In this document: piece after piece, positions 41,138-52,100 of the stretch | Layout of the letters: each line of letters opens with the position of its first letter | How positions within the stretch are numbered: position 1 is the first letter of the stretch | NCBI GenBank assembly: GCA_023229605.1 | Contig: JALNYY010000006.1 | Coordinates: 4,119-68,118 of the forward strand | DNA from: Methylobacter sp. | GTDB lineage: Bacteria; Pseudomonadota; Gammaproteobacteria; Methylococcales; Methylomonadaceae | Direction of reading: 5' to 3' | DNA length: 64,000 nt | The notes under the pieces: generated by a model | Seen by the model: only the letters and a program-made list of their open reading frames with translations | Databases searched by the model: none | Told to the model about the DNA's origin: nothing | Made by a program: the position numbers and the translations under genes

Positions 41138-42592
41138 ATGGGCATATCGGCGTACAAAAGCATACGCGTAAAACTGTTCCTGACTTTTTTGTTGACCACT
41201 CTAGTGGTGGTGGCGGGAATGTATGCTTTCATGCTCGGTTCATTGGATCGGGGCTTTACCGCTTACATCGAGTCGCGGCAGAAGGAAAAGGTTACCTGGC
41301 TGACAGATAGTTTGAGCGAATACTACGCCAACGATCCGGGCTGGAAAAAACTGACCGGCAATAAGCAGAAGTGGATGGAGCTCATCTGGCAGGGCAACGA
41401 GCACCGCGTCCGGCGGCTCAAACCCTGGATCAACGAAGCGTTGAACGAACCGGCCGACGTTTGGCCGCCAAAACTGCCGGAAAACTATGCGCCGGGACTG
41501 TTCAGGTCGCTGGAGCTGAGCATCATGCTGCTGGACCAGGATAAAAAAATCATTTTCGGACGCCGGGAAACCTTGCAGGAATTGGAACTGCATCCGATTC
41601 ATCATCAGGGGCAGACAGTCGGTTTTCTGGGTCTGATGCCTGTCAAACGCGTCAATCATTCGGTAGAGTTGCAGTTCATGGAACGGCAAACCCAGTCGTT
41701 TATCGTGATTGCTTTTTTCATGGTGCTGCTGTCCGCAGGGCTGGCCTTGCTGCTGGCTTATACCCTGGGAGGGCCGTTGAAGCGTATCGCCGCAGCCGCC
41801 AAGGCGCTTGCGGTAGGGCGATACGATTTTCGTTTGCCGGTCGAGACCTCCGACGAACTGGGCCAGTTAGCCCTGAATTTTAACGACATGGCCGCGGCGC
41901 TGGAACAGTCCGAACAGGCCCGGCGGCGCTGGGTGGCGGATATTTCCCACGAATTGCGGACCCCGTTGGCGATACTGCGCGGAGAGCTTGAAGCCTTGCA
42001 GGACGGCATCCGGCCCTTGAGCCGCGAGGCGGTGGACTCGCTGTTCGGCGACGTGATGCGGCTGAACCGGCTGACTGACGATCTTTATCAGTTATCGCTG
42101 TCCGATCTGGGCGCCTTGAGTTACCGCAAAATAGAAGTCGATCCGGTGGAAATACTGGAAGAAGACCTTGCCGCGTTGGCGGCGGAATTCGATAGCCATA
42201 GTCTGCAGATAGATTTGGTCAATAATCTGCCCGGCCGGATAAAAATACACGCCGACCCCGATCGATTGTCGCAACTTTACCGCAACCTGCTGAAAAACAG
42301 CAGCAACTATACCGACATAGGCGGACGGCTGGAAATCACGGTTTTTCAGCAGTCCGGCAAGCTGGTCATTATTTTTGCAGACAGCGCCCCCGGCGTTCCC
42401 GAGCAGGAAATCGGCCATTTATTCGAACGCTTTTACCGGGTCGAACAGTCGCGCAACCGCCATCACGGCGGCGCCGGACTCGGTTTGGCGATTTGCAGCA
42501 ATATTGTCCAGGCGCATGGCGGCGCGATTCATGCGGAAAATTCGGCGCTGGGCGGTCTTGCGATTCACATACAACTGCCGGTCAAGTCATGA
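41138..42592 (+). CDS. baeS: BaeS-like sensor histidine kinase
   Basis: 484 residues. Two membrane helices (about 10-32 and 187-208) flank a periplasmic sensor of about 150 residues. HAMP follows, then the dimerisation domain with the phospho-acceptor H271 in VADISHELRTPLAIL, then an HATPase domain with NLLKNSSNYT and GGAGLGLAI. Start at 41138 (ATGGGC). Its stop overlaps the response regulator start by ATGA. By family and context it detects envelope stress or toxic compounds and drives the efflux genes behind it. Confidence 0.92.
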   Translation: MGISAYKSIRVKLFLTFLLTTLVVVAGMYAFMLGSLDRGFTAYIESRQKEKVTWLTDSLSEYYANDPGWKKLTGNKQKWMELIWQGNEHRVRRLKPWINEALNEPADVWPPKLPENYAPGLFRSLELSIMLLDQDKKIIFGRRETLQELELHPIHHQGQTVGFLGLMPVKRVNHSVELQFMERQTQSFIVIAFFMVLLSAGLALLLAYTLGGPLKRIAAAAKALAVGRYDFRLPVETSDELGQLALNFNDMAAALEQSEQARRRWVADISHELRTPLAILRGELEALQDGIRPLSREAVDSLFGDVMRLNRLTDDLYQLSLSDLGALSYRKIEVDPVEILEEDLAALAAEFDSHSLQIDLVNNLPGRIKIHADPDRLSQLYRNLLKNSSNYTDIGGRLEITVFQQSGKLVIIFADSAPGVPEQEIGHLFERFYRVEQSRNRHHGGAGLGLAICSNIVQAHGGAIHAENSALGGLAIHIQLPVKS

Positions 42593-43275
42593 GCCGTATT
42601 CTGATAGTCGAAGATGAGGACAAACTGGCGCATTTACAGATCGACTATCTGCGAAATGCCGGATTTGACTGCCATCGTTTGGCGAACGGCCTGGATGTCG
42701 TGCCGTGGCTGAAAAGCAATACGGTCGACCTGATTGTGCTGGATTTAATGTTGCCGGGCCGCGATGGATTGGAGCTGTGCCGCGATATTCGCAGGTTCAG
42801 CGCGGTGCCTGTTATCATGGTGACGGCGCGGATAGAAGAGGTCGACCGTCTGCTCGGACTGGAACTGGGAGCGGACGACTATATTTGCAAACCGTTCAGC
42901 TTTCGGGAAATGGTCGCCCGCGTTAAAGCGGTTTTGCGCCGCTTGCAGCCGTCGGCAACCGATAAGAGCGGAGAGTTGTTGAGACTCGACGCCGGGAGTT
43001 TCCGGGTGTATTTCGGCAAGCTCGACGTCGAGTTGACCGTGGTCGAATTTTTACTGCTGCAAACGATGGTTCAACAGCCCGGACGGATTTTTTCGCGGAC
43101 CCAGTTGATGGACCTGATTTATCGCGATCAACGCATTGTTTCCGACCGCACCATAGACAGCCACATCAAAAAGCTCAGAAAAAAACTGGCCGACCTCGTG
43201 CCGGGCCGGGAATTGATTCATGCGGTGTATGGCGCGGGCTACCGTTACGAACATTATCGGGAAGGCGATGATTAA
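42589..43275 (+). CDS. baeR: BaeR-like OmpR-family response regulator
   Basis: 228 residues from the ATG at 42589, which overlaps the kinase stop by 4 bp. Receiver domain with the phospho-acceptor D52 in IVLDLMLPGRDG, Lys in YICKPF, then a C-terminal winged helix with RTQLMDLIYRDQRIVSDRTIDSHIKKLRKKL. Activates transcription when phosphorylated by BaeS. As first regulator genes of the operon, baeSR are expected to be autoregulated together with mdtABC. Confidence 0.94.
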   Translation: MSRILIVEDEDKLAHLQIDYLRNAGFDCHRLANGLDVVPWLKSNTVDLIVLDLMLPGRDGLELCRDIRRFSAVPVIMVTARIEEVDRLLGLELGADDYICKPFSFREMVARVKAVLRRLQPSATDKSGELLRLDAGSFRVYFGKLDVELTVVEFLLLQTMVQQPGRIFSRTQLMDLIYRDQRIVSDRTIDSHIKKLRKKLADLVPGRELIHAVYGAGYRYEHYREGDD

Positions 43276-43333
43276 AAGGAACCCGAGTCGAATGAGTTAT
43301 CCATGTTTTCCGTAAGCAGTCATAAGTTTTCAA

Positions 43334-44791
43334 ATGAATCGGCATCATCTTAAATTCCTGTTATTAAGCGCTGTAGCGGCCTGTCCGGCGCCGGCGTCGG
43401 CGGATGAGTCATGGTTTGCAGACCCGTTTGCAACCGGGCGGCAAGTGCATGCCAATCAGGGCATGTCCGGCAGCGCAGGCCAAAACCCCTGCCAAAACAC
43501 CCATGAAGCCGATCACGCCTGGAGCCTCAGCGACGTGGTCGACCAGGCGCTGTGCTACAATCCACGCACCCGTCAGGCTTGGGCCGCGGCCCGCGTGCAG
43601 GCGGCGCAAACAGGGGCGGCAAAGTCTGCTTATTTACCCACGGTCAACCTGAATACTGCGGCCCAATACAGCCTCAACTCGTCGAGCAGCAATTTGCAGG
43701 TTACGACTATCAGCGGCGGAGGCTCAGGCGCGCCGATCAGCCGGGTGACGCCGATCCTGAGCATGAATTATCTGCTGTACAACTTCGGCGGCCGCGAGGC
43801 CCAACTGGAAAGCGCGCAACGCAGTCTGGAGGCCGCCAACTGGAGCCATGACGCAGTGCTGCAAAGCGTCATGTTCCAGGCCATTCAGGCGTATTACCAG
43901 CTGTTTGCGAGCCAGGCGCTGGTCGAATCGACGCACGCTGTCGAGCAGGCCGCCGCCGAAGCGCTGAAAGCCGCGCAGGTGCGCTATAAGGTCGGCGCGG
44001 TGGCGGTTGCGGATACGTTGCAGGCGCAAACCCTGTTCGCACAGGCGCAAATGAATCGGCAGAAAGCGGAAGGCGACGCGCAAGTCGCTGCCGGCAATCT
44101 GGCTAACGCATTGGGCCTGGAAGCCGACAGGCGCTTGAATATCGCCAAGCCCAGCCTGCAAAAGCCCGATGCCGAACGCGATGCGGACGTGCATCAACTG
44201 ATAGACGCCGCCAAACAGCTGCGCCCGGACTTGGCCGCAGCGGAAGCCAGTGTCCGCGCGGCCGAGGCCAATATCGACGTGGCGAAGGCGACCGGTATGC
44301 CCAGCGTTTCGCTGGTCGGCAACTATGCCTTCAGCCATACCAGCACCCCAAGCGACACGCAAAGCTGGTCGGTCGGCGTGCAGCTGAGCATCCCGCTGTT
44401 CACCGGTTTTAATAACACCTATCAGGTTCGCAGCGCCGAACAGCAGGCCGAAGTCCAGCAGGCCAACCATGAGGTGCTTAACCGCTCTATCGGGCTGGCG
44501 GTGTGGACCGCATTTCAAAACCTGAACACCGCCAACGCGACCTTTCGCAGCAGCGAGGACTTGCTGACCAGCGCCCTGCAGTCGGAAAAGGTGGCGATGG
44601 GGCGTTACAAGATGGGCGCAGGCAATATCCTGGACATCGTCACCGCGCAATCGGCGCTGGCTAATGCGCGGATGCAGCACATCCAGGCGCAATATGCCTG
44701 GCTGATCCAAAAAGCCCAACTGGCGCAGGCGATAGGCCGGTTGGATATCAGCAGCCTGGACAATAACGCCTCCGGGCAGGCGGTAGACTAA
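43334..44791 (+). CDS. TolC-family outer-membrane efflux channel
   Basis: 485 residues: signal peptide (1-23, ending ASA), then two repeats of the outer-membrane efflux protein domain, each with long coiled-coil helices (for example AAEALKAAQVRYKVGAVAVADTLQAQ and LQSEKVAMGRYKMGAGNILDIVTAQ, the paired hallmark). Forms the trimeric exit duct for the MdtABC pump. It is part of the operon, unlike E. coli where TolC is encoded elsewhere. Confidence 0.93.
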   Translation: MNRHHLKFLLLSAVAACPAPASADESWFADPFATGRQVHANQGMSGSAGQNPCQNTHEADHAWSLSDVVDQALCYNPRTRQAWAAARVQAAQTGAAKSAYLPTVNLNTAAQYSLNSSSSNLQVTTISGGGSGAPISRVTPILSMNYLLYNFGGREAQLESAQRSLEAANWSHDAVLQSVMFQAIQAYYQLFASQALVESTHAVEQAAAEALKAAQVRYKVGAVAVADTLQAQTLFAQAQMNRQKAEGDAQVAAGNLANALGLEADRRLNIAKPSLQKPDAERDADVHQLIDAAKQLRPDLAAAEASVRAAEANIDVAKATGMPSVSLVGNYAFSHTSTPSDTQSWSVGVQLSIPLFTGFNNTYQVRSAEQQAEVQQANHEVLNRSIGLAVWTAFQNLNTANATFRSSEDLLTSALQSEKVAMGRYKMGAGNILDIVTAQSALANARMQHIQAQYAWLIQKAQLAQAIGRLDISSLDNNASGQAVD

Positions 44792-44848
44792 TGGCCCTAA
44801 TTGACCCGATATGATCACCTTTTTTGTTTTTCGCAACAGGCAAAGCTC

Positions 44849-46105
44849 ATGAACTGGCAGACAAGAAAAAATTTATCCGGAGATGAATTTCCACAAAAAA
44901 AACTATTGCGGAAAAACGCCTGGATCTGGCTAATGCTGTTGGGATTGTCGGCCGGCGCGGCTTATTTTTTTGTGTTCAGCGCCGGCAGCCATAAACAGCC
45001 GGATGCGCTAACCGCACCGGCCGGCCGTTCCGAATCCGGCAAGGACAAACGCGGGCCGCAGGTGATTCCGGTGTCCGCGGTTAAAATAAGCAAGGGCGAT
45101 TTACCCGTTTATCTGAACGGCCTCGGCACGGTGACGGCGTTTAATACCGTTGTCGTCAAATCCCGCGTCGGCGGCCAGCTGATTAAGGTGCATTTTAAAG
45201 AAGGGCAGCAGGTGCATGAAGGCGATTTGCTGGCGGAAATCGATCCGCGGCCTTTCCAGGTGCAGTTAGCCCAGGCCGAAGGCCAGATGGCGCGCGATCA
45301 GGCTCAGCTTAAATACGCCCAAAGCCTGCATGACCGGGATCGCAGTTTGCTTGAGCAGGATTACATTCCCAGGCAGCAGCTGGAGAGCGATTTGGCCACC
45401 GTCAGCCAGTCCCAGGGCAACATCAAAACCGATCAGGGCCTGGTCGATAATGCCAAACTGCAGCTCAGCTACAGCCGGATTACCAGTCCCATAAACGGCA
45501 GAATCGGCATGCGGCAGGTGGATGCCGGCAATATGGTGAATGCCAATGATGCCAACGGTCTGGCGGTGATTACCCAATTGCAGCCGATCTCGGTATTTTT
45601 CAATCTGCCTCAGGATGTATTGCCTCAAGTGATGGATGTGATGCGGGGCGGCGCAAAATTACCGGTTGAAGCTTATGACCGCGACCGTAAAAATAAAATC
45701 GCGGACGGCACCCTGCTGACGTTCGATAACGCGATCGACGCCAATACCGGCACCTTGCGCTTCAAGGCGGTGTTCGACAACCAGGATAACCGGCTGTTTC
45801 CGAATCAATTCGTCAATATCCGCCTGCTGGTGGAAAACCAGCGCGACGTGCTGCTGGCACCGGCTGCGGCAGTGCAGCGTAATACCGGTTCAACCTTTGT
45901 CTACGTGATCGGCGCGGATAACAAGGTGAAGGTGCGCGAGGTTGAACTCGGCGCAGGCGAAGGCGATTGGATCGTTATCCGCCAGGGGCTGAATGCCGAT
46001 GAGCAGGTGGTAACCGCCGGCGTCGATAAATTGCGCGACGGCATGGCGGTCAGCGTGACCCTGACCGGCGCGGCAAAGACCGGCGGGAACAAGGCCGGGC
46101 AATGA
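44849..46105 (+). CDS. mdtA: MdtA-like RND periplasmic adaptor
   Basis: 418 residues from the ATG at 44849; an in-frame TTG at 44801 overlaps the preceding stop region and has no ribosome site. One N-terminal membrane helix (about 23-42) anchors it. A lipoyl/barrel-sandwich domain (VVKSRVGGQLIKVHFKEGQQVHEGDLLAEIDPRPF) encloses a hairpin, followed by GRIGMRQVDAGNMV and the beta-barrel domain. Bridges MdtBC and the outer-membrane channel. Overlaps mdtB by ATGA. Confidence 0.94.
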   Translation: MNWQTRKNLSGDEFPQKKLLRKNAWIWLMLLGLSAGAAYFFVFSAGSHKQPDALTAPAGRSESGKDKRGPQVIPVSAVKISKGDLPVYLNGLGTVTAFNTVVVKSRVGGQLIKVHFKEGQQVHEGDLLAEIDPRPFQVQLAQAEGQMARDQAQLKYAQSLHDRDRSLLEQDYIPRQQLESDLATVSQSQGNIKTDQGLVDNAKLQLSYSRITSPINGRIGMRQVDAGNMVNANDANGLAVITQLQPISVFFNLPQDVLPQVMDVMRGGAKLPVEAYDRDRKNKIADGTLLTFDNAIDANTGTLRFKAVFDNQDNRLFPNQFVNIRLLVENQRDVLLAPAAAVQRNTGSTFVYVIGADNKVKVREVELGAGEGDWIVIRQGLNADEQVVTAGVDKLRDGMAVSVTLTGAAKTGGNKAGQ

Positions 46106-49100
46106 ACCCTTCACAGCCGTTTATTGCCAGACCGGTTGCCACCACCTTGCTGATGGCGGGCTTGCTGCTGCTCGGTATTCTGGCCTATTTCCAGCTGCCG
46201 GTGTCCGCGTTGCCGCAAGTGGATTACCCGACCATCCAGGTGCAGAGTTTTTATCCCGGCGCGAGTCCCGACGTGATGGCCTCCTCGGTCACCGCGCCGC
46301 TGGAGCGCCAGTTCGGCCAGGTGCCGGGGTTGAAGCAGATGACCTCCAGCAGTTCGCAGGGCGTTTCGGTCATCACGTTGCAGTTTGTGCTGAATCTGGA
46401 TATTGACGTCGCCGAGCAGCAAGTGCAGGCCGCGATCAATACCGGTGCGACCCTGCTGCCGCGCGACATGCCCAGCCCGCCGACCTATAGCAAGACCAAC
46501 CCGGCCGACACGCCGATTATGACGCTGGCGTTGACGTCCAAAACCTTGCCGTTGACCCGGATTCAGGATTACGCCAATACCCGCTTGGCGCAAAAAATCG
46601 CCCAGTTGCCGGGCGTAGGCATGGTCAGCCTCAGCGGCGGACAAAAACCGGCGGTGCGCATCCAGGCCAATCCGCTGGCGCTGTCCAATTACGGCATTAA
46701 TCTTGAAGACTTGCGCGCGACGATCAGTCAGGCCAGCGTCAACCAAGCCAAGGGCAGCTTCGACGGCGCGTTGGAGTCTTCGACGATCATGGCTAACGAC
46801 CAGCTGCTGAGCAGCGGGCAATATAAACAGCTGGTGATCGCCTATCGCAACGGCGCGCCGATCAAGCTGGCCGATGTCGCCGATGTGATCGACGATGCGG
46901 AAAATATCAGGCAGGCCGCCTGGATGAACGATACGCCGGCGGTGATCATCAACATTAAACGCCAGCCGGGCGCGAACATCATCGAGGTAGTGAACAGCAT
47001 CAAGGATTTGCTGCCGCAACTGCGGGCCTCGTTGCCGACTGCGGTTGACGTCGATGTCCTGACGGATCGCACCCAGACCATACGCGCATCGATTGACGAT
47101 GTGGAATTCGAATTGATGCTGACCATCGCGCTGGTGGTCATGGTGATATTCCTGTTTCTGCGCAACCTGGCGGCGACCCTGATCGCCAGCCTGGCGGTGC
47201 CGCTGTCGCTGATCGGAACGCTGGCGGTCATGTATGCGTTGGGCTTCAGCCTGAACAACCTGACGCTGATGGCGCTGACCATCGCCACCGGTTTTGTGGT
47301 CGACGACGCGATTGTGATGATCGAAAACATCATCCGCTATATCGAGCAGGGCGACTCGCCGCTGACGGCGGCGCTGAAAGGCTCCAAGCAGATCGGCTTT
47401 ACCATTTTGTCGCTGACCGTTTCGCTGATTGCGGTGTTGATTCCGCTGCTGTTCATGGGCGATATTGTCGGCCGCCTGTTCCGCGAATTCGCAATGACGC
47501 TGAGCGTGACCATACTGGTCTCGGCGCTGGTGTCGTTGACGCTGACGCCGATGATGTGCGCCAAGCTGCTGCATCATGACTCGCCCGAACAACATGGCCG
47601 TTTATTTCAGCTTTCCGAGCGGATGTTTCAATCGGTGGTCGATGCTTACGGCAGGACGCTGCCGCTGGTATTCCGCAATCAGGCGCTGACTATCGCCGTC
47701 GCGCTGAGCACGCTGCTGCTGACCGGCGTATTGTTTGTGACGATTCCCAAAGGTTTTTTTCCGGTGCAGGATACCGGTATGATTCTGGGCATTTCCGAGG
47801 CCGGCCAGGCGATTTCCTTTCCGGCCATGGCCCAGCGCCAGCAGGCTTTGGCCCAGGTGATATTGGCCGATCCGGCGGTCGAAAGCCTGTCTTCGTTTAT
47901 CGGCGTCGACGCGGTCAACACCACGCTGAACAGCGGGCGCATCCAGATCAACCTGAAGCCGCTGGAGCGGCGGCAGGTCTCGGCCGGGGACGTTATCCGC
48001 CGCCTGCAGCCGGAGCTGGCCCAGGTGGAGGGCATTACCCTGTATTTGCAGCCGGTGCAGGATTTGACGGTCGAAGACCGCGTCAGCCGGACCCAATACC
48101 AATACAGCCTGGAGACCCCGGACAGCAAGGAATTGAGCCATTGGGCGCCGTTGTTCGTCAAGCGGCTGCAGGAGCTCGATCTGCTGCGGGATGTGGCGAT
48201 GGATCAACAAGACAACGGCTTGCAGGACTATCTGCAGATAGATCGCGACACCGCCTCGCGGCTGGGCGTTACGCCGAAAATGATAGACGATACGCTTTAC
48301 GACGCGTTCGGCCAGCGGCAGATTGCCACGTTGTTTACGCAAACCAATCAATACCGCGTGGTGCTTGAAGTGATGCCGTCGTTTCAGGCTGGATCGATCA
48401 ACCTGAAGGACATTTACCTGCGCGGGGCGAATGGCAACGCGGTGCCGTTATCGGCGTTCACCCGCATCGAACATGCCGTCACGCCGCTGGCGATCCAGCA
48501 TCAAGGCCAGTTCCCGGTAGCCACGGTGTCGTTTAATCTGGCCCCCGGCGCATCGCTGGGCGATGCGGTCACGCAGATTGAAAACGTCAAGCAGCAGCTG
48601 GGTTTGCCGGACAGCGTTCAAGGCCGATTCCAGGGCACGGCGAAAGCCTTCCAGGCCTCGCTGAAAAACGAACCGTTTTTATTGCTGGCGGCGATAGTGA
48701 CGCTGTATATCGTGCTCGGCGTGCTCTATGAAAGTTTCATCCACCCGATCACCATTCTGTCGACGCTGCCGTCGGCCGCGGTCGGCGCGCTGTTGGCCCT
48801 GTCGCTGTCCGGCAATCCGTTGGATGTGATCGGCCTGATCGGCATCGTATTATTGATCGGCATCGTCGCAAAGAACGCGATCATGATGATTGATTTTGCG
48901 ATCGAAGCGGAACGCAAGGAGGGTTTGCCGGCAAGCGAGGCGATTACCCAGGCCTGTCTGCTGCGCTTTCGGCCGATCCTGATGACCACGCTCGCGGCGA
49001 TGCTGGCCGGTATTCCGCTGGCGCTGGGCGGCGGCAGCGGCCATGAGCTAAGACACCCGTTAGGCATCGCGATCATCGGCGGCCTGTTGTTCAGCCAGTT

Positions 49101-49197
49101 GCTGACCTTGTACACCACGCCGGTCATTTATCTCGGCTTCCACCGTTTGGCGGCGCTGTTGGGCGGGCGTAGCGGGCAATCGGCCAGGCCCACATGA
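46102..49197 (+). CDS. mdtB: RND transporter subunit MdtB
   Basis: 1031 residues with twelve membrane helices and two large periplasmic loops. The proton-relay acidic pair is in TM4 (GFVVDDAIVMIENI). FIARPVATTLLMAGLLLLGILAYFQLPVSALPQVDYPT is split into motif pieces typical of MdtB: RPVATTLLMAGLLL and LPQVDYPTIQV. Forms a mixed trimer with MdtC. Starts and ends with 4-bp ATGA overlaps with mdtA and mdtC. Confidence 0.95.
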   Translation: MNPSQPFIARPVATTLLMAGLLLLGILAYFQLPVSALPQVDYPTIQVQSFYPGASPDVMASSVTAPLERQFGQVPGLKQMTSSSSQGVSVITLQFVLNLDIDVAEQQVQAAINTGATLLPRDMPSPPTYSKTNPADTPIMTLALTSKTLPLTRIQDYANTRLAQKIAQLPGVGMVSLSGGQKPAVRIQANPLALSNYGINLEDLRATISQASVNQAKGSFDGALESSTIMANDQLLSSGQYKQLVIAYRNGAPIKLADVADVIDDAENIRQAAWMNDTPAVIINIKRQPGANIIEVVNSIKDLLPQLRASLPTAVDVDVLTDRTQTIRASIDDVEFELMLTIALVVMVIFLFLRNLAATLIASLAVPLSLIGTLAVMYALGFSLNNLTLMALTIATGFVVDDAIVMIENIIRYIEQGDSPLTAALKGSKQIGFTILSLTVSLIAVLIPLLFMGDIVGRLFREFAMTLSVTILVSALVSLTLTPMMCAKLLHHDSPEQHGRLFQLSERMFQSVVDAYGRTLPLVFRNQALTIAVALSTLLLTGVLFVTIPKGFFPVQDTGMILGISEAGQAISFPAMAQRQQALAQVILADPAVESLSSFIGVDAVNTTLNSGRIQINLKPLERRQVSAGDVIRRLQPELAQVEGITLYLQPVQDLTVEDRVSRTQYQYSLETPDSKELSHWAPLFVKRLQELDLLRDVAMDQQDNGLQDYLQIDRDTASRLGVTPKMIDDTLYDAFGQRQIATLFTQTNQYRVVLEVMPSFQAGSINLKDIYLRGANGNAVPLSAFTRIEHAVTPLAIQHQGQFPVATVSFNLAPGASLGDAVTQIENVKQQLGLPDSVQGRFQGTAKAFQASLKNEPFLLLAAIVTLYIVLGVLYESFIHPITILSTLPSAAVGALLALSLSGNPLDVIGLIGIVLLIGIVAKNAIMMIDFAIEAERKEGLPASEAITQACLLRFRPILMTTLAAMLAGIPLALGGGSGHELRHPLGIAIIGGLLFSQLLTLYTTPVIYLGFHRLAALLGGRSGQSARPT

Positions 49198-52100
49198 ATA
49201 TCTCCAAAATCTTTATCGAGCGTCCGGTCGGCACCGCATTGCTGACCCTGGCGCTGGCGCTGTTGGGCGCGTTGGCTTACGGTTTTTTGCCGGTTTCGCC
49301 GTTGCCGATGATCGATTTTCCGACCATTTCGGTGCAGGCCCGCTTGCCGGGGGCAAGCCCGGAAGTGATGGCGTCGGCCGTGGCTACGCCGCTGGAACGC
49401 CAGCTGGGCCGTATCGCAGGCATCACCGAGATGACCTCGCTGAGCGGTCTGGGCTCGACCGAGGTGGTGCTGCAGTTTGATTTGGACAGGAATATCGATG
49501 CGGCGGCGCGTGACGTTCAGGCCGCCATTAATGCGGCTCGCGGCGATTTGCCGGCCAATTTGCCCGGCAATCCGTCCTATCGCAAGATTAATCCGTCCGA
49601 CTCGCCGATCATGATCCTGTCGATGACTTCGGAAACCTATGATGCGGCACATGTCTACGATCTGGCCGCCTCGATAGTTCAGCAAAAACTGGCGCAGATT
49701 CCCGGCGTCGGGCAGGTGACTGTCGGCGGCGGTTCCTTGCCGGCGGTGCGGGTGTCGGTGGAACCGGGCTTGCTGAATAACTTCGGTCTGGGGCTGGAAG
49801 ACATCCGCAGCGTGTTGGAGAACGCCAACGCCAATCGTCCCAAAGGCGAGCTGAGCAATGCCGAACGCTCGATAAGCCTGGCGGCCAGCGATCAGTTGCT
49901 GAAAGCGGCCGACTACCGGTCGTTGATTGTCGGTTTCAATGGTTCCGGGGCGATCCGGTTGTCCGATGTCGCCTCGGTCAGCGACTCCACCGAAAATCTG
50001 CGCGAGAGCGGCCTGGCGCAAGGCAAACCGGCGATCATCCTGGTCGTTTACCGGCAAATCGGCGCTAATGTTATCGAGACCGTTGATAACGTCATCCAGT
50101 TAATGCCCAGCTTGCGGGCCGCCATTTCGCCGGCCATCAATCTGGACGTCACGATGAACAGAACCACGACGATTCGCGCCTCGATTCATGATGTGCAGGT
50201 CACGATGCTGATTTCGATTTTGCTGGTGGTGCTGGTGGTTTTCGTGTTCCTGCGCAGCATTCGCATTACGCTGATCCCCTTGGTGGCGATCCCGGTGTCG
50301 TTGTTGGGTACGTTTGCGGTGATGTATCTTTTGGATTACAGCGTCGACAACCTGTCGATGATGGCGCTGACGGTGGCCATCGGCTTTGTGGTAGATGACG
50401 CGATTGTGGTGGTCGAGAACATCAGCCGCCACATCGAAAGCGGCATGCCGCCCAAGGCCGCGGCAATCAAGGGCGCCAAGGAAATCGGTTTTACCGTGCT
50501 GTCGATCAGCCTGTCGCTGATTGCGGTGTTTATCCCGATATTGATGATGGGCGGCATTGTCGGCCGGCTTTTTAACGAGTTCGCGGTGACGCTGAGCATT
50601 GCGATAGCCATTTCTCTGGTGGTTTCGCTGACGACCACGCCGATGATGTGCGCCTATCTGCTGAAACCGGAGGGCGGTGTCAGGCATGGCCGGTTGTATC
50701 GGCTATCCGACCGGGTATTTAACGGCGTGACCGAGGCTTACCGGGTCTCGCTGTTATGGGTGTTGCGCCATCAACGCCTGATGCTGACGGTCACGCTGGC
50801 GACGGTAGCATTAACCGTTTATCTATACGGTGCTGTGCATAAGGGTTTTTTTCCGCAGCAGGATACCGGGCGTATTACCGGCCAGATACTCGCCGATCAG
50901 CGCACCTCGTCTCAGGCGATGAACAAGTTGATGACGCAGATTATTAACAAGATCAGGGAAGACCCGGCAGTGGATAAGGCGGTGGCGTTTACCGGCGGCG
51001 GTTCGTCCAACTCGGGCCGTTTGTTTCTGAGTTTGAAGCCGCTGGAGGAGCGCAAAATAGGCGTCGAAGGCGTTATCGGCCGGCTGCGCGGCAAGCTGGG
51101 CAATATTGCCGGCGGGTCGGTGTACCTGCGCGCCGCCCAGGATCTGAGAATCGGGGGCCGGCCAAGTCCGGCCGAATACCAGTACATGCTGCAGGGCGAC
51201 AATATCGATGAACTCAGCGAATGGGCGCCGCTGCTGGTCAAGAAGTTGCGCACCGTGCCGGGGCTGGCCGATGTCAACAGCGACCAGCAGGACAGGGCGG
51301 TTGACGTAAGACTGGCGATAGACCGCGACAGCGCGGCGCGTCTGGGCGTTTCGATGCAAATGATCGACGACAGCCTCTACGATGCTTTCGGGCAGCGCCA
51401 GGTTTCGACCTTGTACACGGCTTTAAACCAGTATCATGTGGTGATGGAAGTGGCCCCCGCGTTGCGGGAAAACCCGGACGGCTTGAAGTCTATCTACGTC
51501 AAATCGGCCAACGGCAAACAGATTCCTTTGAGCGCTTTCAGTCATTACGAGCCGTCTATTGCGGCGCTGCAAGTGGCGCATTCCGGGGCGTTTCCGTCCG
51601 TCACGTTGTCTTTTAACATGGTGCAGGGCATGTCGCTCGGCGATGCGGTGAATGCGATTAACCAGGCCTCGCTGGAAATCGGCATGCCGGCCGGCATCGT
51701 CGGTAAGTTTCAAGGCACGGCTCGGGCCTTTCAAGCTTCGTTAAGCAATCAGCCGATCCTGATCGGCGCAGCCTTATTGGCGGTTTACATCGTTCTTGGC
51801 ATGCTGTACGAGAGTTATATCCACCCCATTACTATCATTTCCACGCTGCCGTCGGCAGGCATAGGCGCGTTACTGGCGTTAATGGTATGCGACACCGAGC
51901 TCAGCGTGATTGCCTTTATCGGCGTCATACTGCTGATCGGGATCGTCAAAAAGAACGCGATCATGATGATTGACTTTGCGCTGGATGTTGAGCGCAGAGA
52001 GCGTTTAAGCCCCGAACAGGCGATATTCCAGGCCTGTCTGAGGCGTTTTAGGCCGATTATGATGACCACGATGGCGGCGATGCTGGGCGCTTTGCCGCTG

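Noticed and set aside
46111..47595. Long open frame (494 codons) antisense to mdtB, and similar long antisense frames over mdtC, baeS and the outer-membrane channel
   Set aside because: They mirror GC-rich RND-pump coding sequence, are Arg/His/Gln-rich without domains, and lack ribosome sites. They are shadows of real genes.
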